64,000 bases of DNA from Ignavibacteriales bacterium (lineage in GTDB: Bacteria > Bacteroidota > Ignavibacteria > Ignavibacteriales > SURF-24), in NCBI GenBank assembly GCA_026390815.1, contig JAPLFH010000009.1:1-64000 (forward strand), given 5' to 3'. Shown one piece after another: positions 37,964 through 46,358 of the stretch. Within the stretch, counting starts at the first letter, position 1. Each line of letters opens with the position of its first letter. The position numbers were made by a program, and so were the translations under genes. The notes beneath the pieces were generated by a model that was not told the DNA's origin, ran no database searches, and saw only the letters and a list, made by a program, of their open reading frames with translations.

Positions 37964-39628
37964 ATGCTTTCACTTCATAATCATTCAAATTATTCTCTGC
38001 TAAGGGGAACCATTCCCTTAGATAAAATAATTGGTTTTGCCAAGGCAAGCAACAGCCAATACGTTGCATTGACTGACACCAACAATATGTGCGGCTTAAT
38101 CCAGTTTGCAAAGAAAGCAGAAGAAGAAAAGATTAAACCAATTCTCGGTGCTTTGATTGATGATCCAAAAGATTCTGAACTTAAGGCTGTATTTCTTGCC
38201 AGGAATAATTCCGGCTACTCGCAGCTTTGTAGGATAATTACCACGAGAAAATTGAAAGATGATTTTTCGCTGGTCGATTTGTTCCACCAGGAATTGAAAG
38301 ATTTATTTATAATTACTTCATCCTTACCTCTTCTGGAAAAAATAAAGAATTGCAGAAATTGGGAAGAAAATATTTTTGCTGAACTAATTGTAACAGAAAA
38401 GCAAAAAAGAAAAACACGCCAGCTTTACGATTTTGCCAAAGCAAATGGATTGCAGGTAGTGGCATCTCATCCATCATATTTCCAAGCGCCTGATGATTAT
38501 TTACTGCACAAAGTTGTTACGGCAATTTGCTTAAATGCCGCACTGGAAAACTTGGATGAATCAGAATTGGTTGATGAGGAATTCTGTTTAAAATCCCCGG
38601 AAGAAATGATTAAAACATGGAAGTCTTTACCGGAAGCGTTATGGAACATTGACCACATAGTTCAAAATTGTAATGTTGATTTAGAATTTGGCAAATACAA
38701 ATTCCCAATCTTTCAGCTTCCGGAAGGTGAAACTGCTTTTTCTTTTTTATGGAAAATTTGTTTTAACGGATTAGCTGAAAAATATCAGCCGATTACAGAT
38801 AAAGCTGTTAAACGCTTGCAATACGAACTTGAAGTGGTCGACGAACTCGGTTTTAGCGATTACTTTTTAATTGTATGGGATATTGTTTGTGAGGCAAGGA
38901 AGCGGGGAATGATGACTATCGGTCGTGGTTCGGCAGCCAACAGCCTGGTTGCATATTGTTTAGATTTCACACAGGTGGATCCTATTAAACATAATTTATA
39001 TTTTGAAAGATTTTTAAACAGAGGAAGAACATCTCCGCCTGATGTAGACTTAGATTTTTCCTGGAAAGAGCGGGATGAAATTGTAAAATATGTTTATGAA
39101 AAATATGGGTACAACAAAGTTGCAATGATTTCCACTATGGTTACTTTTAAAGCACGCTCTGCATTTAGAGAAGTAGCTAAAGTATTTGGAATTTCAACGC
39201 GGGAAATTTCAAGGTTCAGCAAATTCATCCCATGGACGCGTGCCCAAAACTTAGTTGATATTGCAGCTAAATATCCTGAAGCAAAATCCTTAAAATTTGA
39301 TAGTGAACCATGGAAATCTGTTATTAAAATTGCTTCGCAACTTGCTGACTTTCCGCGCCACCTTAGCATTCATCCAAGCGGAATTGTTATAACTCCTGAT
39401 CCAATAACCAACCATGTTGCATTAGAATATGCAAAGAACAAAGGACTTGGTTTGATTGTTACTCAACCGGATATGTACCCGATTGAAGATTACGGTTTAA
39501 TTAAAATTGATCTGCTTAGCCAGCGCTCGCTTGGAGTTCTCCGCGATACTCTGAATTTAATTGAAAAATCCTCATCGTCTCAACAAACCAATTCTCCCAA
39601 AATATTTAAATTGGATTCAAATCAGTAA
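37964..39628 (+). CDS. Truncated DNA polymerase III alpha (DnaE-like) paralogue
   Basis: 554 aa, about half of the usual 1000-1160. An N-terminal PHP domain is present (LHNHSNYSLLRG, residues 3-14; ALTDTNNMCGL; VASHPSYF). The polymerase palm follows with GRGSAANSLVAY, and the first two catalytic aspartates in PPDVDLDFSW (~357-366) and the third in IKIDLLSQRSLG (~514-525). Homology stops about ten residues later and a Ser/Gln-rich tail (EKSSSSQQTNSP) leads to the stop. The fingers, beta-binding and OB regions are missing, and no frame in the next 200 bases continues them. It may be the remnant of an error-prone (DnaE2-like) or second DnaE, or an unusual short form. No clear ribosome binding site is visible. 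Confidence 0.75.
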   Translation: MLSLHNHSNYSLLRGTIPLDKIIGFAKASNSQYVALTDTNNMCGLIQFAKKAEEEKIKPILGALIDDPKDSELKAVFLARNNSGYSQLCRIITTRKLKDDFSLVDLFHQELKDLFIITSSLPLLEKIKNCRNWEENIFAELIVTEKQKRKTRQLYDFAKANGLQVVASHPSYFQAPDDYLLHKVVTAICLNAALENLDESELVDEEFCLKSPEEMIKTWKSLPEALWNIDHIVQNCNVDLEFGKYKFPIFQLPEGETAFSFLWKICFNGLAEKYQPITDKAVKRLQYELEVVDELGFSDYFLIVWDIVCEARKRGMMTIGRGSAANSLVAYCLDFTQVDPIKHNLYFERFLNRGRTSPPDVDLDFSWKERDEIVKYVYEKYGYNKVAMISTMVTFKARSAFREVAKVFGISTREISRFSKFIPWTRAQNLVDIAAKYPEAKSLKFDSEPWKSVIKIASQLADFPRHLSIHPSGIVITPDPITNHVALEYAKNKGLGLIVTQPDMYPIEDYGLIKIDLLSQRSLGVLRDTLNLIEKSSSSQQTNSPKIFKLDSNQ

Positions 39629-39747
39629 TTAAAATGGATTTCCATTTTTAAGATTTTCTATCTCAATTTTCCCAATTCATCATTAAAAAATCTTAATGAA
39701 TATTGGATTTCTTTCGATATTAAGCTAATTTTATTTCCAGATTTCGG

Positions 39748-39763
39748 TGGCTTAATATTTGTC
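39748..39763 (+). promoter_or_regulatory. Weak sigma-54-like element upstream of nifJ
   Basis: TGGC (39748-39751) and TTTGTC (from 39758) are spaced like a -24/-12 promoter, about 80 bases before the nifJ start. The invariant GC of the -12 box reads GT here, so the match is poor. It is noted because a sigma-54 activator is encoded 18 kb downstream. Confidence 0.2.
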
Positions 39764-39843
39764 ATTTTAGCTTAGTTATAAGATTATAGATTTCAATTCA
39801 AATAGAAAAAGTTTAATTGTTAAATTAATTGGAGAAATAAATA

Positions 39844-42800
39844 ATGGAAAGAAAAAAAGTAACTATTGATGGAAATGAAGCTGCAGCATATGTAGCGCAT
39901 CAGATCAATGAAGTTATTGCGATTTACCCGATAACACCTTCGTCACCGATGGGAGAACATTCCGATGAATGGTCTGCAAAAGGAAAAAAGAATATTTGGG
40001 GCACTGTACCTTCAGTTACAGAAATGCAAAGTGAGGGCGGCGCTTCGGGTGCTGTTCATGGTGCATTACAAAATGGAGCTTTAACTACAACATTTACCGC
40101 TTCTCAAGGCTTGCTCCTGATGATTCCCAATATGTATAAGATCGCAGGTGAGTTAACCCCAACAACATTTCATGTAACCGCTCGTTCGCTTGCTTGCCAG
40201 GCACTTTCAATTTTTGGAGATCATAGTGATGTTATGGCAACACGCCAAACAGGTTTTGCTATGTTGGCTTCTAACTCAGTTCAGGAAGTAATGGATTTTG
40301 CTTTAATCTCTCAAGCTGCTTCGCTCGAATCCAGAATTCCTTTCCTTCACTTTTTTGATGGATTCAGAACTTCGCACGAAGTTATGAAGATTGAACAACT
40401 TGATGTTGAAGATTTGAAAGCAATGATTGATGATGATCTTGTTAAGAAACATCGTGAACGTGCAATGTCCCCGGATAATCCTTTCCTTAGAGGTACTGCT
40501 CAGAATCCAGATGTTTATTTCCAGGGGAGAGAGACAGTAAATAAATTTTATGATGTTTGTCCGGAGATCGTTCAGAAAGCAATGGATAAATTTGCTAAGA
40601 TTGTTGGAAGACAATATCATTTATTCGATTATTATGGCGCTCCGGATGCAACAAGAGTAATTGTTTTGATGGGTTCCGGTGCAGAAGCTGTTGAAGAAAC
40701 TGTTGAGTATTTAACATCCAAAGGTGAAGAAAAAGTTGGTGTTGTTAAAGTAAGATTATTCAGACCATTTTCTGTAAAACACTTGATCCAAGCACTTCCA
40801 AAAACAGTTGAAAAAATTGCAGTACTTGATCGTACAAAAGAACCTGGTTCTTTAGGTGAACCACTTTATATGGACATAGTTAGTGCAATCAGTGAAGAAA
40901 TGACCAGCGAAAATCCTCCATTCAAAAAATTTCCTAAAATAATCGGTGGAAGATATGGACTCTCTTCAAAAGAATTTACGACTGCAATGGTTAAAGCTGT
41001 TTATGATGAATTGAAAAAGGACAAACCTAAAAATCATTTTACTATTGGCATTAATGATGACGTTACTTTTACAAGCTTAGATTATGATAATAACTTTACT
41101 ACTGAAACAGATGTGTTCCGTGCTTTATTCTATGGATTAGGTGCAGATGGTACAGTCGGCGCCAACAAAAACTCAATTAAAATTATTGGTGAAGAAACTG
41201 AAAATTATGCACAAGGTTATTTCGTTTACGATTCTAAGAAATCAGGCTCAGCTACAATTTCTCATTTACGTTTTGGAAAAAAACCAATAAAATCTACATA
41301 CCTAATTTCCAAAGCAAACTTTATCGGTATCCATCAATTTACATTTTTAGAGAAGTTTGATATTCTGAATAATATAATTTCTGGTGGAACATTTCTTATG
41401 AATAGCCCTTTCCCTAAAGAAGAAGTTTGGGAAAAACTACCAAGAATTTACCAGGAACAAATCATAAACAAAAAAATTAATTTCTACGTAATTGATGCTT
41501 ATGAAGTTGCAAAGAAAACCGGGATGGGTTCCAGAATAAATACCATAATGCAAACCTGTTTCTTTGCAATTTCAGGTGTTCTTCCAAAAGATGAAGCTAT
41601 TGAACAGATAAAGAAAGCAATCAAAAAAACCTACGGCGCAAAAGGGGATAATGTTGTTCGTCAGAATTTTGAAGCAGTTGATCAAACATTAGAAAATCTT
41701 TACAAGATTGATATACCGGAAAAATCCACAAGTACATTTGAACTGCCTCCGACAGTATCTGCAAATGCTCCTGATTACGTTAAGCAAGTTCTTGCAAAGA
41801 TAATGGAAGGCAATGGAGATGATGTTAAAGTAAGTGAAATGCCGGTTGATGGAACATTCCCAACTGCAACTACACGATGGGAAAAAAGAAACATCGCACT
41901 AGAAATACCAGTTTGGGATAATGAAATATGTATCCAATGCGGAAAGTGCGCAATGGTTTGCCCACACGCTTCAATTAGAATTAAAGTTTACGATGAAGCA
42001 TTGTTAAAAGATGCTCCTGCAACTTTTAAGCATATGAAAGCAAAAGGTAAAGAGTATGAAGATAACCTTGCTTATACAATTCAGGTTGCTGTAGAAGATT
42101 GCACCGGCTGCCAGCTTTGTTTTGAAGTTTGCCCTGTGAAGAATAAGAAAGAAGTAAAATTGAAAGCATTGAATATGGCTCCACAAATTCCATTACGCGA
42201 ACCTGAAAGAGCAAATTGGGATTTCTTTTACAACTTACCTGAATATGATAGAAGAAAAGTTAATCTCTCAATGATTAAATTCAATCAATTACTTCAACCA
42301 TTGTTTGAGTTTTCCGGCGCATGCACTGGTTGCGGAGAAACTCCATATGTTAAATTGGCTTCTCAATTATTTGGCGATAGAATGGTTGTTGCAAATGCTA
42401 CTGGTTGCTCTTCAATTTATGGCGGCAATTTGCCAACAACACCCTGGGCACAGAACCGTGAAGGAAAAGGACCAGCTTGGTCAAATTCATTGTTTGAAGA
42501 TAACGCTGAATTTGGAATGGGAATGCGTTTAGCAATTGATAGACACAATCATTTTGCAAAAGAATTAATAGTAAAACTTAAAGATCAGATTGGTGCTGAA
42601 CTGGTCCATGCTTTACTTAACGCTGATCAAAAAGATGAATCTGGTATATTTGAACAAAGAGAAAGAGTTGATAAATTAAAATTGATTTTAAAGAATTTAA
42701 ATACACCCGATGCACAGAACCTTTTAACAATTGCTGATTATCTTGTTAAAAAATCTGTTTGGATTATGGGTGGTGATGGCTGGGCTTACGATATTGGTTA

Positions 42801-43428
42801 CGGAGGATTAGATCATGTTATTGCATCCGGAAAGAATGTTAACATCCTAGTGCTCGATACTGAAGTCTACTCAAATACCGGTGGACAAATGTCCAAGTCA
42901 ACTGGAATGGGTGCAGTTGCCAAATTTGCCGCAGGTGGAAAAGCTACACCAAAAAAAGATTTGGCAATGATGGCAATGAATTATGGAAATGTTTATGTTG
43001 CTAAAGTGGCAATGGGTGCAAATGATGCTCAAACCATCCGCGCATTTCTTGAAGCAGAAGCGTATGATGGTCCATCGATTATAATTGCTTACAGCCATTG
43101 TATTGCACACGGTATTGATATGTCCAAAGGCTTGGACTGTCAGAAAGCTGCTGTGGATAGCGGTCACTGGTTATTATTCAGGTATAATCCCGAATTAACC
43201 AAAGAAGGTAAAAATCCATTAAAACTGGATTCTAAAGCACCAAAAATTAAATTAGAAGATTATATTTACAAAGAAACGAGATATAAGATGTTGACGAAAT
43301 CTGATCCTGAAGCAGCAAAACATTTATTAGGATTAGCTCAAAAAGAAGTTGAATCAAGATGGAAATTGTACGAAAGACTTGCAGCTAATGGAACGGAAAA
43401 ACCTGGAGTAAAACCAGAAGAAAATTAA
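39844..43428 (+). CDS. nifJ: Pyruvate:ferredoxin (flavodoxin) oxidoreductase, single-chain
   Basis: The 1194-aa chain is the homodimeric form, full length. It converts pyruvate and CoA to acetyl-CoA and CO2 and reduces ferredoxin, in the cytoplasm. The pyruvate-binding domain I starts with YPITPSSPMGEH. Two 4Fe-4S ferredoxin motifs follow (CIQCGKCAMVCP ~696, CTGCQLCFEVCP ~753). The proximal cluster and TPP domain show ACTGCGETPYVKL (~826), ATGCSSIYGG and GDGWAYDIGYGGLDH (~978) with DTEVYSNTGGQ. A GGAGAAATAAATA leader gives the ribosome binding site. A DHODH-like gene follows after 144 bp that hold a stem-loop repeat. It would feed reduced ferredoxin to partners such as the oxidoreductase encoded at 49-55 kb (inference). 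Confidence 0.96.
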   Translation: MERKKVTIDGNEAAAYVAHQINEVIAIYPITPSSPMGEHSDEWSAKGKKNIWGTVPSVTEMQSEGGASGAVHGALQNGALTTTFTASQGLLLMIPNMYKIAGELTPTTFHVTARSLACQALSIFGDHSDVMATRQTGFAMLASNSVQEVMDFALISQAASLESRIPFLHFFDGFRTSHEVMKIEQLDVEDLKAMIDDDLVKKHRERAMSPDNPFLRGTAQNPDVYFQGRETVNKFYDVCPEIVQKAMDKFAKIVGRQYHLFDYYGAPDATRVIVLMGSGAEAVEETVEYLTSKGEEKVGVVKVRLFRPFSVKHLIQALPKTVEKIAVLDRTKEPGSLGEPLYMDIVSAISEEMTSENPPFKKFPKIIGGRYGLSSKEFTTAMVKAVYDELKKDKPKNHFTIGINDDVTFTSLDYDNNFTTETDVFRALFYGLGADGTVGANKNSIKIIGEETENYAQGYFVYDSKKSGSATISHLRFGKKPIKSTYLISKANFIGIHQFTFLEKFDILNNIISGGTFLMNSPFPKEEVWEKLPRIYQEQIINKKINFYVIDAYEVAKKTGMGSRINTIMQTCFFAISGVLPKDEAIEQIKKAIKKTYGAKGDNVVRQNFEAVDQTLENLYKIDIPEKSTSTFELPPTVSANAPDYVKQVLAKIMEGNGDDVKVSEMPVDGTFPTATTRWEKRNIALEIPVWDNEICIQCGKCAMVCPHASIRIKVYDEALLKDAPATFKHMKAKGKEYEDNLAYTIQVAVEDCTGCQLCFEVCPVKNKKEVKLKALNMAPQIPLREPERANWDFFYNLPEYDRRKVNLSMIKFNQLLQPLFEFSGACTGCGETPYVKLASQLFGDRMVVANATGCSSIYGGNLPTTPWAQNREGKGPAWSNSLFEDNAEFGMGMRLAIDRHNHFAKELIVKLKDQIGAELVHALLNADQKDESGIFEQRERVDKLKLILKNLNTPDAQNLLTIADYLVKKSVWIMGGDGWAYDIGYGGLDHVIASGKNVNILVLDTEVYSNTGGQMSKSTGMGAVAKFAAGGKATPKKDLAMMAMNYGNVYVAKVAMGANDAQTIRAFLEAEAYDGPSIIIAYSHCIAHGIDMSKGLDCQKAAVDSGHWLLFRYNPELTKEGKNPLKLDSKAPKIKLEDYIYKETRYKMLTKSDPEAAKHLLGLAQKEVESRWKLYERLAANGTEKPGVKPEEN

Positions 43429-43431
43429 GAG

Positions 43432-43466
43432 CCTCTCTCCCAACCCTCTCCCCCAAAGGGAGAGGG
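43432..43466. repeat. Intergenic copy of the CCCTCTCC stem-loop repeat
   Basis: CCCTCTCCC (43444-43452) and GGGAGAGGG (43458-43466) form a perfect 9-bp stem with a 5-nt loop, just after the nifJ stop. The preceding bases (AGCCTCTCTCCC) also match the reverse strand of the copy inside the synthase gene at 10597-10662. The CTTTAA that follows could let it act as a partial terminator of nifJ. Confidence 0.65.
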
Positions 43467-43572
43467 CTTTAACTGAGGTTGAATGTAATTTTAAATGAAA
43501 ATTATTTATAAATTCAAAACCCTTTAATATTTCCTTCTTGGGATTAGAGGGTAGGCTAAAAAGGAGTATAAA

Positions 43573-44571
43573 ATGGATTTAACAACAACATATATGGGTT
43601 TGAAATTAAAGAATCCAATTGTTCCCTCAGCATCACCACTTTCAGAAACTGTAGACCAGGTAAAGGCATTGGAAGATGGAGGTGCATCAGCAGTTGTGGT
43701 TTATTCCCTCTTTGAAGAACAAATTACACACGAAGCAAATGCTCTCGATTTTTATCTTACCCAAACTGGTGAAAGCTATGCTGAAGCATTAAGCTATTTC
43801 CCAAAACCAACTGAGTTCAAATTAGGTCCGGATGAATATCTGAATCATATTGCAAAATTAAAACAAGCTGTAGACATTCCAATTATTGGAAGTTTGAATG
43901 GAGTTAGTGTTGGTGGTTGGATGAAATTCGCAAAAAATATTCAGGAAGCTGGCGCTGACGGTTTGGAATTAAATATTTATTACATTCCAACGGATGCAAA
44001 TCTTCCGGGTTCGCAGGTTGAACAGATTTATGTTAACAATTTGAAAGCAGTAAAGGAAAATATTTCTATTCCTGTTGCGGTCAAGTTAAGTCCGTATTTC
44101 TCTTCTTTAGCCAACCTTGCAAAAAAACTTGATGATGCTGGTGCTGATTCACTAGTATTGTTTAATCGTTTCTATCAGCCAGATTTTGATTTAGACAATT
44201 TAGAAGTTGTTCCTAATCTTACTTTAAGCTCTAAATGGGAATTACGTCTTCCTTTGCGCTGGATAGCAATTCTTTACGGAAAGATTAAAGCAAGTATGGC
44301 AGCTACAAGCGGCATTCAAGATTATGAAGATGTAATTAAAGTAATGATGGCTGGCGGTAATGTTGCAATGATGTGTTCGGAACTTCTTCGTCATGGTACT
44401 GGAAGAATTTCGCAAATCCTTGAAGGATTAAAGAGATGGATGGAAGAGAAAGAATATGAATCGATTGAACAGATGAAAGGAAGTATGAGTCAGAAATCTA
44501 TTACTGAACCAGCAGCGTTTGAACGTGCAAACTATATGAAAACTCTCCAGAGTTTTAAACCATTAGTTTAG
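43573..44571 (+). CDS. Dihydroorotate-dehydrogenase-like FMN protein, probably not PyrD
   Basis: 332 aa with the TIM-barrel fold of class 1 dihydroorotate dehydrogenases: [30 protein letters not shown], and the FMN-phosphate site [17 protein letters not shown]. The catalytic loop N-x-S/C-x-P-N of true PyrD reads [11 protein letters not shown], so the base residue is missing and a pyrimidine role is unlikely. AAGGAG precedes the ATG. Similar genes next to pyruvate:ferredoxin oxidoreductase are known in several phyla, suggesting a flavin-dependent accessory redox role with NifJ (inference). A good terminator follows at 44600-44629. Confidence 0.85.
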   Translation: MDLTTTYMGLKLKNPIVPSASPLSETVDQVKALEDGGASAVVVYSLFEEQITHEANALDFYLTQTGESYAEALSYFPKPTEFKLGPDEYLNHIAKLKQAVDIPIIGSLNGVSVGGWMKFAKNIQEAGADGLELNIYYIPTDANLPGSQVEQIYVNNLKAVKENISIPVAVKLSPYFSSLANLAKKLDDAGADSLVLFNRFYQPDFDLDNLEVVPNLTLSSKWELRLPLRWIAILYGKIKASMAATSGIQDYEDVIKVMMAGGNVAMMCSELLRHGTGRISQILEGLKRWMEEKEYESIEQMKGSMSQKSITEPAAFERANYMKTLQSFKPLV

Positions 44572-44599
44572 TTTACAATTCAAATTTTTTCAACTTTTG

Positions 44600-44629
44600 A
44601 AGGTCAGGCAATCTTGTCTGACCTTTTTT
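44600..44629 (+). terminator. Intrinsic terminator after the DHODH-like gene
   Basis: AAGGTCAGGCA (44600-44610) pairs with TGTCTGACCTT (44615-44625), with one G-U pair, around an ATCT loop, and runs into a six-T tract. It is the clearest rho-independent terminator in the window and closes the nifJ unit. Confidence 0.9.
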
Positions 44630-44712
44630 ATTGTATTATATTCACAATATATTTTTTCTGAAATTTGAATGAAACTGACTTTGATCCTTGCGATCTATAA
44701 CTTTATAGAACT

Positions 44713-45633
44713 ATGAAAAAGAAAATATTTTCTATCTGGACTTTCATTAAAGAAGTGTTTAATAATTGGGATGAGGATAACGTTCCAAGATTGGGGGCTG
44801 CTTTATCTTTCTATACAATTTTCTCTATTACACCCCTATTAATAATCATGATTGCTGTCATTGGTTTTTTCTATAATCCAAATGAAGCTTCCGGGGAAAT
44901 ATTTATCCAGATAAAGGAATTGGTAGGAAAGGAAGGCGCGTTGTTAATACAATCTACCGTTAAGAATGCCAGCAATACACAAGCTGGAATGGTTGCGACA
45001 ATTATTAGCCTTATAACTTTATTTATTGGAGCCACCGCATTATTAGATCAATTGCAGAATTCATTAAATACAATTTGCAAGGTAAGAAGAAAAAAGGGGA
45101 GAGGTGTTTGGGGAATAATTAAAGATAGAGCTATTCATTTATTTATAATTATTATATTCGGATTTTTTGTAATACTATTTTTAATAACTGGTTCCATACT
45201 TTCAATTTTAGATAATTACATTGATAAAAATCTGGCATTTATTCTGGGATTAATAAATTTCATTCTGTCTTCATCAATAATATTTCTTTTGTTTGCTGTT
45301 ATTTACAAAGTACTGCCTGATATCAGAATAGCCTGGCGTGATGTGTGGATTGGAGCGTTAGTTACTTCTCTTCTTTTTATTTTGGGTAAAAGTTTTGTTA
45401 CAACTTATATCGGCCAAACAAGTTATGGATCAATTTATGGTGCAGCAGGTTCGTTAGCAATATTTCTGATATGGGTATATTATTCTTCCCAAATATTATT
45501 TCTTGGAGCAGAATTTACCGTTGTATATGCCGAAAAATATGGCAGAGGAATTAAACCGGATAACGATGCAGAACAAATTAAAATGATTAAGCATGAGGAA
45601 TGGAAAACTTTTATTGAGAGTAAACTTGTATGA
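44713..45633 (+). CDS. YihY/BrkB-family integral membrane protein
   Basis: 306 aa with about six membrane helices. Family features are NVPRLGAALSFYTIFSITPLL near the N-terminus (given in pieces: RLGAALSFY, SITPLL), the central ATALLDQLQNSLNTI, the GSIYGAAGSLAIFLIWVY helix (Y-G-A-A-G-S-L), and LGAEFTVVYAEKYG at the end. The family was once called ribonuclease BN by mistake; its true role is unknown, possibly transport or envelope maintenance. The stop overlaps the next gene by 4 bp (ATGA). Confidence 0.88.
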   Translation: MKKKIFSIWTFIKEVFNNWDEDNVPRLGAALSFYTIFSITPLLIIMIAVIGFFYNPNEASGEIFIQIKELVGKEGALLIQSTVKNASNTQAGMVATIISLITLFIGATALLDQLQNSLNTICKVRRKKGRGVWGIIKDRAIHLFIIIIFGFFVILFLITGSILSILDNYIDKNLAFILGLINFILSSSIIFLLFAVIYKVLPDIRIAWRDVWIGALVTSLLFILGKSFVTTYIGQTSYGSIYGAAGSLAIFLIWVYYSSQILFLGAEFTVVYAEKYGRGIKPDNDAEQIKMIKHEEWKTFIESKLV

Positions 45634-46211
45634 TCAAATTTGAACAATCAGATATTCCTACTCCAATCTTATTGAATTGCTGGAAACACCACATAGGATT
45701 TATTCAAAAGCAAATCAAAAATATCCACAAGGGAAGTGAAAAATCATTAGAGAAGGTTTTATTTTATCTTCGTACTATCGGGGAATCCCAGATGGATTTA
45801 TATTTGGGTGAACTGACCCCAAATGAAATATCAAGAAAAATAATTGACGAAATGAAAAAGTTAAAAATCACTTCCAGAGAAGAATATAAGAATTTGTTCT
45901 TAACTGATGGAATTGATTATAAACTTATAGAAATAAGCGATGGATCAAGTTGGACATTAAGATTTGGTAACAATGCCAATAGATATATTCACATTCATCC
46001 TTCCAGAAATTCAATCCATACAGTTAGAGTTAGGGCTACAACTCTTAAAACTGCAATTTTAGTTCTATGCTGGCGAAAAATATTTGGTGGATCTTATAAT
46101 GATGTTAATATTGTAAATCAAATTCGCGAGGATTATCTCTCAGAATCACCAATAAAAAATATTTCGTTCGAAAAAGGACTTGGTAAATTATTTTTAATTT
46201 TAAATGGGTAA
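45630..46211 (+). CDS. Unrecognised protein coupled to the YihY gene
   Basis: The 193-aa product has no signal peptide or membrane helix. It begins with a helical half (residues ~1-85, with K/E-rich segments) and continues as an alpha/beta part with SSWTLRFGNNANRYIHIHPSR and HTVRVRATTLKTAILVLCW (shown in fragments: YIHIHPSR, TLKTAILVL). The HIHPSR and T-L-K-T-A pieces look conserved but match no family I know. Its ATG overlaps the YihY stop codon, so the two are probably co-translated and functionally linked. It is likely a real gene by coupling and codon pattern. Confidence 0.65.
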   Translation: MIKFEQSDIPTPILLNCWKHHIGFIQKQIKNIHKGSEKSLEKVLFYLRTIGESQMDLYLGELTPNEISRKIIDEMKKLKITSREEYKNLFLTDGIDYKLIEISDGSSWTLRFGNNANRYIHIHPSRNSIHTVRVRATTLKTAILVLCWRKIFGGSYNDVNIVNQIREDYLSESPIKNISFEKGLGKLFLILNG

Positions 46212-46358
46212 TGTAATCTGAAAAGTTTAATTCTATTTATTTTTTCGTTAAAGTGTTTTAGAATAAAGTTCAATGATGATTGAATTATATGGTCTTAAAC
46301 TGTAAATTAAGCCCACAATTTTTATAAACAATTGTCTTTGATTTAAGTTGGAGAATTA

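Noticed and set aside
40303-40620. 105-codon minus-strand frame inside nifJ
   Set aside because: Antisense shadow of a highly conserved coding region. It has no start signals or motif of its own.
43573-44571. Genuine pyrimidine-pathway PyrD
   Set aside because: The catalytic Ser/Cys loop is replaced and the gene is tied to nifJ, not to pyrimidine genes.
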